Part shown: positions 1 to 7,091 of the stretch, in pieces
How positions within the stretch are numbered: position 1 is the first letter of the stretch
Layout: every line of letters begins with the position of its first letter
From: Polyangium mundeleinium
GTDB lineage: Bacteria; Myxococcota_A; Polyangia; Polyangiales; Polyangiaceae
Length of the DNA: 64,000 nt
Direction of reading: 5' to 3'
Assembly: GCF_028369105.1 (NCBI RefSeq)
Contig: NZ_JAQNDO010000001.1
Location: forward strand, 930,001 to 994,000
The notes under the pieces: generated by a model
What the model was told of the DNA's origin: nothing
Databases searched by the model: none
What the model saw: the letters and a program-made list of their open reading frames with translations, nothing else
Program-made: the position numbers and the translations under genes

Positions 1-730
1 TCATTTTCATTCCCACGGACCGCGGCCCCACAAAAAACTCGGGACGCGCGGCGAGGTCTTCCCGCACGAGGACCTTTTGCTTGGCGACGATCCCCGCGAT
101 CAACATGGCCGCGCCGCCGGCCTGGATGAGGCCGTCGAGCACGAGCAGGGGCCTCGCGATTTCGTCGCTCCCGCTGAAATTGCCCGCTCCGGCGACGATG
201 AAGGGGCCGACGACGGGCACGAACAGCGCCGGCCAGGGGGCCCGATTCGACTCGGCCGCCGACGCGCCGATCGCCGTGAAGAGATAAAACGTCCCGAAGA
301 CCACGCTGCCCGCGATGACGAGGCCCTTCCGCATGCGCTCTTCGAGCACGTATCCCGGGGGAACGACGCCTCCCTTGTACGGCATGACGGGCTTCATCTC
401 CGTCGTGTCGACGGGGGGAGGCCCATACCCGGGAGGAGGCGGATACGGATACCCCGGTTGCCCGTACGGATAAGGATAGGGGTACGGGTATGGGTACGGG
501 CCCGGCTGCACGCCCGGCGGCGGCGTCCCGGGCGGGAGCGGCGCCGCCGCACCGGGGGGCGGGGGGGCCGGCGGCGCCGGCGCTGCCATGGCCGGGGGAG
601 GCGGCGCAGCGGGCGCCTTTTGCGACTGCGCCGCCGACGTGGCCGGCGCGGCGAGCAATCCGACGCCGAGCGACACGGCGCCGAGGTGCCTCGTGTATCT
701 GTATTGGGGCCTCGTGAAATGCGAGCTCAA
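1..730 (-). CDS. Pro/Tyr-rich multipass membrane protein (3' end outside window)
   Basis: The reading frame runs off the left edge, so only the N-terminal 243 codons are visible. I place the start at a TTG because a strong GGGAGG lies 6-7 nt upstream and the frame then opens with an Arg-containing n-region and a hydrophobic stretch ending APATSAAQ, a plausible signal peptide. A Pro/Ala-rich linker follows, with a run of PYPYPY repeats, then three hydrophobic segments (around residues 130-150, 160-180 and 195-215). I do not recognise a named family. Similar Pro-rich exported membrane proteins are common in Polyangiales. A function cannot be given. Confidence 0.7.
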   Translation of the reverse strand, partial: MSSHFTRPQYRYTRHLGAVSLGVGLLAAPATSAAQSQKAPAAPPPPAMAAPAPPAPPPPGAAAPLPPGTPPPGVQPGPYPYPYPYPYPYGQPGYPYPPPPGYGPPPVDTTEMKPVMPYKGGVVPPGYVLEERMRKGLVIAGSVVFGTFYLFTAIGASAAESNRAPWPALFVPVVGPFIVAGAGNFSGSDEIARPLLVLDGLIQAGGAAMLIAGIVAKQKVLVREDLAARPEFFVGPRSVGMKM

Positions 731-844
731 TGTCGTTCCCTCCCGCCCGGGGCGCGTGATCCGCGCACCGTGCAGGCATCGTATCCCGGGCTTGTCACGG
801 GCTGCAAGCCGAATACGTCTACGCATCCCGGCGGACGCGCCGCG

Positions 845-2599
845 TCACGGTGCTGCGCCGGGCCCGAGCTCCTGGCGAATGCGGAGCGATTCGGCCTCGA
901 TCTGCTCCGTCTCGACGCCGATCTCTGTCAGGAGCATTTCCGCCAGCCGGACGGCGACCTCGGCCTCTTCGTAACAAACCGCCGTCGCGCGGTGCGTCTC
1001 CAGCGCTTGACGCTCGCTGATGTAATGGGCCCGCACAAAGATCGGCAGGTCGGGCTGGAGGCTGCGCGCCACGTTGACCACCGCAGCCCGCGTTTCCGGG
1101 TTCGGCGTGGTCACGACGAGGTAGTCGGCGGTACCAATGCCCGCCGCATGAAGGACCTCGGACCTGCGTGCGTCGCCGTACACGGCGATTCGGCCGATGT
1201 TCGTCAGTTCGGTGACGGTGTCGATGCTCAATTCCACGATGACCGAGCAGACGTTGAATCGATCCAGGATGTCCACGGCCGTACGGCCGACGGGGCCATA
1301 CCCCACGACGATCGCGCGGACGTCGCATGCGCGGGTCGGCTCTTTCTGGACCTGCTCCCGGAGCGCTTCCCCGCGCGCTTCTGCGCGGCGGTTGAGCCCT
1401 CGCCAGAGCGTCGGGCGGCCGCGCAGCCATTCTTCGAGGGGATCGATGAACCGGAAGAGCAATGGATTCAGGCCAATCGAGGCGATCGCGCACGCCACGA
1501 GCACGCTGCGCCCCTCCGTGGGGAAGAGGTCGACCTTGTTCGCCGCGTCCGCGAGGATGAACGAAAATTCGCCGATCTGCGCGAGCCCGATCGCCACCGT
1601 GAGCGCCGTCCGGACCGAATACCCGAGCACCACGACGACGACGAGCGCGGCGAGGGGTTTGGCGAGGAGGATGATTCCGAGCACCGAAAGGACGAGCCCG
1701 GGCTGCGCGATGAGCGTGCGAGGGTCGAACTGCATGCCGACGGTGACGAAGAAGAGCACCGCGAAGGCGTCCCGCATCGGGAGCGCATCCGCGGCGGCCT
1801 GGTGGCTGACCTTCGATTGTCCGACGACCATGCCCGCGAGGAACGCGCCGAGCGCCATCGACGCCCCGAAAATGACGGCGGAGCCCGTGGCGACGGCGAG
1901 CGCGACCGCGAGGACGGCGAGCGTGAAGAGCTCGCGGCTGCGTGATTGCGCGACACGCGTGAGAAACCAGGGGACGGCGCGCGCGCCGAAGACGAGGACG
2001 ATCGCGATGAGCGCGGTGAGCTTGAGCAATCCAATGCCGATAATCCCGACCGCCTGCGCAGGGGAGGCCTGCGTGCCTCGCAAAGCCGCGAGGACCGGGA
2101 CCATCAGGAGAATGACGACCGTGAAGATGTCCTCGACGATCAGCCATCCGACGGCGACGTGCCCGTGCGGCGTTTCGAGCGCGTCGTGATCGGTGAGCAT
2201 CCGGATCAGCACGACCGTGCTCGCGACGGCCACGGACATCCCGAGCACGACGCCGGCCGAGGTGGACCACCCGAACGCGACCGCGACCACGGCTCCGAGC
2301 GCGGTGGCGAAGAGGCTCTGCACGACCGCGCCCGGCACGGCGATGCGCCGGACCTTGAGGAGGTCGCCGAGCTGGAAATGCAACCCCACGCCGAACATGA
2401 GCAGGACGATGCCCACCTCGGCGAGCTGCCCGGCGAGCTCGAGGTTCGCCACGAACCCAGGGGTCCGCGGGCCGACGACGATGCCGGCGAGGAGGTAGCC
2501 GAGGATGGGCGATGCGCCGAGGCGGCGCGTCACCATGCCGAGCAGGAGCGCCGCGACGAGCCCGCCCGTCAGCGTGAGGATGAGGTCGTAGGCATGCAT
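845..2599 (-). CDS. CPA2-family monovalent cation:proton antiporter with TrkA-N domain
   Basis: Inner-membrane K+(Na+)/H+ antiporter of the KefB/YbaL type. The N-terminal ~390 residues are a run of about twelve hydrophobic helices typical of the Na+/H+ exchanger fold. The C-terminal third is a cytoplasmic RCK/TrkA-N nucleotide-binding domain opening with the Rossmann motif VVGYGPVG and followed by a conserved GDARRSEVL stretch, as in KefB/KefC. An in-frame ATG 60 nt upstream (2659) would add 20 residues rich in Ser and Arg. I prefer the start giving MHAYDLILTLTGG because the first transmembrane helix begins there; neither start has a strong ribosome site. Length (584 aa) fits the family. The transported ion and gating ligand cannot be read from sequence. 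Confidence 0.9.
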   Translation of the reverse strand: MHAYDLILTLTGGLVAALLLGMVTRRLGASPILGYLLAGIVVGPRTPGFVANLELAGQLAEVGIVLLMFGVGLHFQLGDLLKVRRIAVPGAVVQSLFATALGAVVAVAFGWSTSAGVVLGMSVAVASTVVLIRMLTDHDALETPHGHVAVGWLIVEDIFTVVILLMVPVLAALRGTQASPAQAVGIIGIGLLKLTALIAIVLVFGARAVPWFLTRVAQSRSRELFTLAVLAVALAVATGSAVIFGASMALGAFLAGMVVGQSKVSHQAAADALPMRDAFAVLFFVTVGMQFDPRTLIAQPGLVLSVLGIILLAKPLAALVVVVVLGYSVRTALTVAIGLAQIGEFSFILADAANKVDLFPTEGRSVLVACAIASIGLNPLLFRFIDPLEEWLRGRPTLWRGLNRRAEARGEALREQVQKEPTRACDVRAIVVGYGPVGRTAVDILDRFNVCSVIVELSIDTVTELTNIGRIAVYGDARRSEVLHAAGIGTADYLVVTTPNPETRAAVVNVARSLQPDLPIFVRAHYISERQALETHRATAVCYEEAEVAVRLAEMLLTEIGVETEQIEAESLRIRQELGPGAAP

Positions 2600-2696
2600 T
2601 CGTCCAGAGGACGAAGAGCAGGAGGCGGACCCGCGGAGAGGAACCCGACGAGCGAGCATCTTGGGGGCGTTTTCGCCCGCTCGCTCGGCGCGTGGT

Positions 2697-3491
2697 TCAC
2701 GCGATGGAGCGCACCACGCCGCCGTCCACGAGGAGGGCCGCGCCTGTGGTGGCCGACGCGCGCGCGCTGCACACGTAGGCGATCATGGAAGCGACCTCGT
2801 CCGGCGTGGCGAAGCGCTGGATGATCGAGGTCGGCCGCGCGGTCGCGAAGAATTCGCGCTCGACCGTGGCGGCGTCCACGCCGCGCGCCGCCGCGAGCTG
2901 GGAGACGAACGCCCCCACGCCCTCGGACGACGTCGGACCCGGCAGGACGCTGTTCACGGTGACGCCGGTCCCGCGCAGCGTCTCGGCGAGGCCCTTCGCG
3001 ACCGAGAGCTGCGCGGTCTTCGTCATGCCGTAATGGATCATCTCGGTCGGGATCTGGAGCGCCGATTCGCTCGACACGAAGACGATGCGGCCCCAGTTCC
3101 GGGCCCGCATGCCGGCCACGTAATGGCGCGAGAGGCGGATGCCGCTGAGCACGTTCGTCTCGAAGAACCGGAGCCAGTCCTCGTCCGGGATCTCTTCGAA
3201 GGGTTTGGGCTCGAAGATGCCCATGTTGTTGACGAGCACGTCGACGTCGGGGAGCTTCGAGACCAGCGCTTGGCATCCGGCCGCGGTCGAGAGATCCGCC
3301 GCGATGCCGTCGATCGTCGCGCCGGGCAGCGCGCGCCGGAGCGCGTCCACGGCGCCCTGCACGCGGGACTCGGTCCGTCCGTTCACCGTGACAAGCGCAC
3401 CCTCGCTCGCCAGGGCGTGCGCGGCGGCGAGGCCAATTCCTGCGGTCGAACCCGTCACGAGCGCCCGCTTCCCCGTCAATCCGAGATCCAT
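2697..3491 (-). CDS. SDR-family NAD(P)-dependent oxidoreductase
   Basis: Classical short-chain dehydrogenase/reductase of 264 residues. It shows the cofactor motif TGSTAGIG near the N-terminus, the structural NNMG motif, the catalytic Ser in VFVSSES and the YGMTK (YxxxK) active-site pair, followed by VNSVLPGP. The start is fixed by AAGGAGG six bases upstream of the ATG at 3491; a longer frame to 3536 lacks such a site. It lies on the same strand as the antiporter, about 100 bp upstream of it. The substrate is unknown; the family covers 3-ketoacyl reductases and many alcohol or sugar dehydrogenases. A strong terminator lies between it and the upstream metalloprotease gene. Confidence 0.92.
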   Translation of the reverse strand: MDLGLTGKRALVTGSTAGIGLAAAHALASEGALVTVNGRTESRVQGAVDALRRALPGATIDGIAADLSTAAGCQALVSKLPDVDVLVNNMGIFEPKPFEEIPDEDWLRFFETNVLSGIRLSRHYVAGMRARNWGRIVFVSSESALQIPTEMIHYGMTKTAQLSVAKGLAETLRGTGVTVNSVLPGPTSSEGVGAFVSQLAAARGVDAATVEREFFATARPTSIIQRFATPDEVASMIAYVCSARASATTGAALLVDGGVVRSIA

Positions 3492-3611
3492 GTCTTCCTC
3501 CTTGTTCGGGCGGATGCTAGCGCGCGCGGCGGCCACGCGCAGCGAGCTCGACGGTTTTGCCGGTCCGTCCTCGGGCGCGAGCGAAAGGCCCTGCCTCGGG
3601 CGTCCGACCCC

Positions 3612-3658
3612 TCAAAAAAGAGCCCCGGAGAGCAGGGAGGGAGACTGCTCTCCGGGGC
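3612..3658 (-). terminator. Rho-independent terminator of the blaI/M56 operon
   Basis: A perfect 14-bp inverted repeat (3622-3635 with 3645-3658, 9-nt loop) has a GC-rich stem and, read on the minus strand, is followed at once by TCTTTTTT. It sits 39 bp after the stop of the M56 protease gene and upstream of the SDR gene. It should therefore end the blaI-protease transcript and insulate the SDR gene. Confidence 0.88.
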
Positions 3659-3696
3659 CGTGGTGCAGATTGTCGATTCGCCAGCGTCCGGGTTTT

Positions 3697-5796
3697 TCAG
3701 AGCGCCGGCGGAGGCGGCGGCGCAGGCGGCATGGGGGGCCTCGGCGCGCCATGCGGCACGGGCGGCATGGGCGGCACGTGCGGCATCGGGGACGGGTGCG
3801 GCATGGCATGGGGCGCGGCATGCGGCGGAGGCGGCGGAGGCGGCGCCGGCGGCACCGGCGGTACAGCGTGCTTGGCCTTCTTGCGGGCCTTGCGGGCCTT
3901 TCGCTGTGCCTTCGCGGCCTCTTCCTCGGCCTCGCGTGCCTCTTCGAGCGCATCCTCGCGCGCCTGGTCGGACGCCTCGCGGGCGCTCTCCATGGCCCGG
4001 CGGCGAATCTCCGGCATCTGCTCGCGGATCTCGCGGAGGCGCTCCTGCACCTCTTCGCGTGCGTCTTCGAGCTCCTTGCGCGCGTCTTCGAGCCCCTTGC
4101 GCGCGTCCTTGCGAGCCCGCTTGATCTCACGCTCGGCGTTCTTGCGCGCGTCCTCGTCGCGGACGTTCCTGCGCACGTCGGCGAGGGCTCGATCGAGGTC
4201 GGCGTCGATCTGCTCCTGCGAGGGGAGGGAGCGCTCGATCTGCTCGAAGTCGATATCGACGCGCGGCGCCGGCATGTGGATGCGGATGCGCGGTCCACGC
4301 GCGACGGCGACTTCGTTCTCCTCGTCCTGGTCGTCGTCGTCGTCGTCGTCGTTGTCCTGGTCGTCGTCGTCGTTGTCCTGGACCGCGACGTCGTTGTCCT
4401 GGTCGTCGTCGTCGTTGTCCTGGTCGCCGTCGTCGTTGTCCTGGTCGTCGTCGTCGTCGTCCTCATCGTCCTGCGCGATGGGCCCGTGACGACCGTGATG
4501 CTTGTGCGCGTGCTTCTCGCTGCGGTGTTTCGCCGCCTCGGCGTGGTGCTTGTCTTTTCGCTTGTGCTTCGGGCCCTCGCAGACGGGCTCTTCGTCCTCA
4601 TCCGCATCCTCATCCGCATCCTCGTCCACGAGGGCGGCGGGCGTGGGCTTCGCGGGCGCGGCGTTCTTGGCGATGGGCGTCGCCGGGGGCAATCCCTTCG
4701 CTTCGGCCACGCCGCAGGCGCAAGGCGCGAGGAACGTGAACGCGGTCAGGACGAACGTGACGATCGGCGCGGCCCACAGCGGCTTGCGCGGCTCCGCGGT
4801 CATGCCTTCGCCCCGCACGAGGCGCTCGACGCGCTGCCGCAGCTCGCTCGTCCCCGCCGCCATCGTCGGCACGGGCAGGCCCGTCATCGGCCGATGAACC
4901 CAGCGCGCCACCTTCGTCAGGCACTCCGCGAGGTCGAGCGGACGCGCCGTGCGCCGCGCGGCCCAATCGTCGGCCAAGAGCTCCGCGCATGCCGCGAGGC
5001 GGTGCGCCGCGAGCCAGTTCAGGGGCTGGAAGAAGAACACGCGGCAAAACATGCTCGTCGCGAGCCGATACAGCGGATCCCGACGCGCCACGTGCCCGAG
5101 CTCGTGCGCGAGGACGCTCTCCTGGGCGTCCGGGCCGAGCTCCTTCGTCACGCGCTCGGGCAGACAGATTTCAGGACGACGAATACCGAGGGCCATGGGA
5201 ACATTCACTTTCTCGGACGCGCTGAGCAAGGGCGCCCGCATGCAAACGGGTTCACGCGCTGCGAGCGTGGCGAGGACGTCGCCGAGCGGACCGCCTTCGA
5301 GCCTCCGCCGGCCTTCGAGGCGCTTGCGCAGGGCCATCCACGTGCGCGCGAGCGAGCCGAGCAAGAAGAGCGCGCCGAGCGCCCACCCGGCCACGAGGAC
5401 CTTGGACCACGAAAGGAAGGACGCGCGCGAGGGCTTCGCGGCCGGCTTGGCCTTCGTTTTGGGCAGGAAGGCCCTCGGCTTCGTCGAGGTCACGACGACG
5501 TGGGTCGCGGGGCCCATGTCCGTCGTCACGACGATCTCGGTCGCGCGGGGCAATTCGCGGTCGATCACGCGGGCCGTGGGCGCGGGCTCCGCGAGCGAGA
5601 AGGTCCCGCCCACGGGGCGGAGCGACGCCGCCGTCTGCACGGTGGCCGTGACGAGCCCGCCCACGAGGGCGACGCGCCACGCGAGTTCCTGCCAATCGGG
5701 GCGATTCCGCGACAAACGGTCGAAGAGCCACGCGCCCCCGAGGAGGGCCGTGCTGTGTATCAGGTACGTGACCAACCATCCCACGAGGGTGTTCAT
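3697..5796 (-). CDS. BlaR1-like M56 metallopeptidase with His/Asp-rich C-terminal sensor-like extension
   Basis: Membrane metalloprotease of the BlaR1/MecR1 family, 699 residues. Hydrophobic helices lie near residues 5-25, 39-58 and 132-153. The M56 domain carries HELGH (231-235) and a downstream AELLADD (271-277) that supplies the third zinc ligand. A fourth helix (340-362) leads to an extension of about 330 residues. Instead of a penicillin-binding domain this holds a His-rich stretch (nine His within 411-437), an acidic QDNDDDD repeat (443-495), a charged predicted coiled coil (515-640) and a Pro/His/Met tail (645-699). The ATG overlaps the blaI stop (ATGA). By family logic a signal outside the membrane activates cleavage that inactivates BlaI. 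The ligand is unlikely to be a beta-lactam; metal ions are an inference. Confidence 0.88.
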   Translation of the reverse strand: MNTLVGWLVTYLIHSTALLGGAWLFDRLSRNRPDWQELAWRVALVGGLVTATVQTAASLRPVGGTFSLAEPAPTARVIDRELPRATEIVVTTDMGPATHVVVTSTKPRAFLPKTKAKPAAKPSRASFLSWSKVLVAGWALGALFLLGSLARTWMALRKRLEGRRRLEGGPLGDVLATLAAREPVCMRAPLLSASEKVNVPMALGIRRPEICLPERVTKELGPDAQESVLAHELGHVARRDPLYRLATSMFCRVFFFQPLNWLAAHRLAACAELLADDWAARRTARPLDLAECLTKVARWVHRPMTGLPVPTMAAGTSELRQRVERLVRGEGMTAEPRKPLWAAPIVTFVLTAFTFLAPCACGVAEAKGLPPATPIAKNAAPAKPTPAALVDEDADEDADEDEEPVCEGPKHKRKDKHHAEAAKHRSEKHAHKHHGRHGPIAQDDEDDDDDDQDNDDGDQDNDDDDQDNDVAVQDNDDDDQDNDDDDDDDQDEENEVAVARGPRIRIHMPAPRVDIDFEQIERSLPSQEQIDADLDRALADVRRNVRDEDARKNAEREIKRARKDARKGLEDARKELEDAREEVQERLREIREQMPEIRRRAMESAREASDQAREDALEEAREAEEEAAKAQRKARKARKKAKHAVPPVPPAPPPPPPPHAAPHAMPHPSPMPHVPPMPPVPHGAPRPPMPPAPPPPPAL
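4312..4470 (-). repeat. In-frame heptad-codon repeat encoding QDNDDDD units
   Basis: About 160 bp of nearly pure GAC/CAG/AAC codons inside the M56 protease gene encode five copies of a seven-residue unit based on QDNDDDD, plus a degenerate last copy (QDEENEV). The underlying 21-nt unit makes the tract prone to copy-number change by slippage. The reading frame is intact through it. Confidence 0.85.
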
Positions 5797-6233
5797 CGCT
5801 TCCCTTCCTTCTTCTTGGCCGCGGCGATCATTCGTTCGAGCTCGGACAGCTCGTCGGCGCGTATCTCGTGGCGCGCAATCAGATGCGATACGAGCGCCAC
5901 GGGATCTCCCCGGAAGAGACGCTCGGTCAGGTCGGAGACCATGCCTCGCGTGACCTGATCCTCGCTCACCGTGGGCCGATAAATGAATTTTCGGCCGTCT
6001 GCGCGGTGCGCCACGACGCCCTTCTCCTCCATCTTCTTCAGCATGGTGGCGATGGTCGTCGGCGCGAGGCCACGCTCCGAAAGCAAGGCCTGGTGCACGT
6101 CCGTGACCGTGGCCTCGCCGAGCTCCCATAACACTCGCATGATCGCGAGCTGCAAAGCGCCGAGGTGCGTGAGCTTCTGCCCCCCCTCGGCTTCGTCCTC
6201 GAATGCGTCCTTGCCCTTGTCCTTGTTCGACAC
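5793..6233 (-). CDS. BlaI/MecI/CopY-family transcriptional repressor
   Basis: Winged-helix repressor of the Penicillinase_R family. The DNA-binding region is visible as LGALQLAIMRVLWELGE, followed by TVTDVHQAL and TTIATMLKKMEEKGVV, with a helical dimerisation tail. I choose the GTG at 6233 (GAGGA just upstream). A longer frame to 6290 would start inside its own operator and read MPSINYLGS, which has no family resemblance. Its stop overlaps the start of the M56 protease, so the two are translationally coupled, the usual sensor-repressor arrangement. It probably autorepresses through the paired sites at 6250-6277. Confidence 0.9.
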   Translation of the reverse strand: MSNKDKGKDAFEDEAEGGQKLTHLGALQLAIMRVLWELGEATVTDVHQALLSERGLAPTTIATMLKKMEEKGVVAHRADGRKFIYRPTVSEDQVTRGMVSDLTERLFRGDPVALVSHLIARHEIRADELSELERMIAAAKKKEGKR

Positions 6234-6249
6234 GTGTTCCTCGTCAGCT

Positions 6250-6277
6250 ACTACTCGAGTAATACTACCCAGGTAGT
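6250..6277. promoter_or_regulatory. Two abutting BlaI-type operators
   Basis: Two 14-bp sites lie back to back. One (6264-6277) is ACTACCCAGGTAGT, a dyad of ACTACC and GGTAGT. The other (6250-6263) is ACTACTCGAGTAAT, containing the perfect palindrome TACTCGAGTA. Both fit ACTAC-N4-GTA-N-T, close to the ACTAC/GTAGT consensus of BlaI-family repressors. They lie 17-44 bp ahead of the blaI GTG, where the core promoter must be, so bound repressor would block RNA polymerase. Confidence 0.78.
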
Positions 6278-6448
6278 TGATGGAGGGCAAGGAAGATCGA
6301 AGGAACCTGGAACGTCGGGATCCTGCTCGGCCGGGCCACGGCGGCGGGCGTATGCCCTCGGCGGCAGGCGTGTTCGTCGATGCGCCGCGCGTGTCCTCGG
6401 CGCGTCCCCCGCGCGCGCCGCCCCGGTTCCGCTATCCTGCGGCCGCCC

Positions 6449-6997
6449 ATGGCCCTGACCGCGACCATCTACCACTTGCAGGTGAACCTCTCCGACGTCG
6501 ATCGCGGGGTTTACGAGACCTTCGATCTCCGCCTCGCGCGCCACCCGTCGGAGAGCATGCGTTATCTGCTCACGCGTACGATCGCCTACTGCCTCAGCTA
6601 TGAGGAAGGCATTACGTTCAGCAAAGAGGGCCTCTGCTCCACGGAGGAGCCGCCGGTGGTCCTTCGTGATCCCACGGGGCTGCTCGTCGCATGGATCGAT
6701 ATCGGATCCCCCTCGGCCGAGCGGCTGCACAAGGCCTCCAAGGCGGCGCGCCGGGTCGCGCTCTTCACACACGCGCCGCTCGCGCTGCTGCAGCGCGAAG
6801 CGTCGTCGCGCGTCATTCACAAGGTCGATGCGATCGAGGTGTGGCGAATCGAACCGACATTCCTCGATGCCCTCGAAGCCAAGGTCGATCGGAATACGAA
6901 GTTGGACCTCCTGCGGGATGACGAGCAGCTCTACGCCACCGTGGGCGACAATGTCGTGACGGGGACGATCACACGTTGCTCGCTCGTCGAAAAATAA
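6449..6997 (+). CDS. yaeQ: YaeQ family protein
   Basis: A 182-residue protein that matches YaeQ in length (E. coli protein 181 aa) and in order of motifs: MALTATIYHLQVNLSDVDR at the start, RHPSESMRYLLTRTIAYCL, a GLCSTEEP segment, WIDIGSPSAERLHKASKAA, and a C-terminal SLVEK. YaeQ proteins have a fold related to PD-(D/E)XK nucleases; their cellular role is not settled. The ATG at 6449 is chosen because the family begins there; a longer frame adds an Arg/Pro-rich stretch without homology. It is a single gene, divergent from blaI. Confidence 0.95.
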   Translation: MALTATIYHLQVNLSDVDRGVYETFDLRLARHPSESMRYLLTRTIAYCLSYEEGITFSKEGLCSTEEPPVVLRDPTGLLVAWIDIGSPSAERLHKASKAARRVALFTHAPLALLQREASSRVIHKVDAIEVWRIEPTFLDALEAKVDRNTKLDLLRDDEQLYATVGDNVVTGTITRCSLVEK

Positions 6998-7091
6998 CGA
7001 AACCGAATGTCGGCTCGAGCGTAGTCTCCACCTTGATGCGTCTCCGGCCATGGGGGGTGCCGGCGCACATCGAAAAAAGGAAGGGGATACG

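Noticed and set aside
77-1945. Long open frame on the plus strand opposite the antiporter gene
   Set aside because: Arg/Asp/His-rich composition without any family motif; it is the mirror of two well-supported minus-strand genes and results from strong third-position GC bias.
4312-4470. Possible CRISPR or microsatellite array
   Set aside because: The repeat has no spacers, keeps a 3-bp codon phase and lies inside a coding region.
3139-5958. 939-codon open frame on the plus strand with long Val/Leu runs
   Set aside because: It is antisense to the M56 protease; the Val-rich run is the complement of the Asp repeat. No start context or homology.
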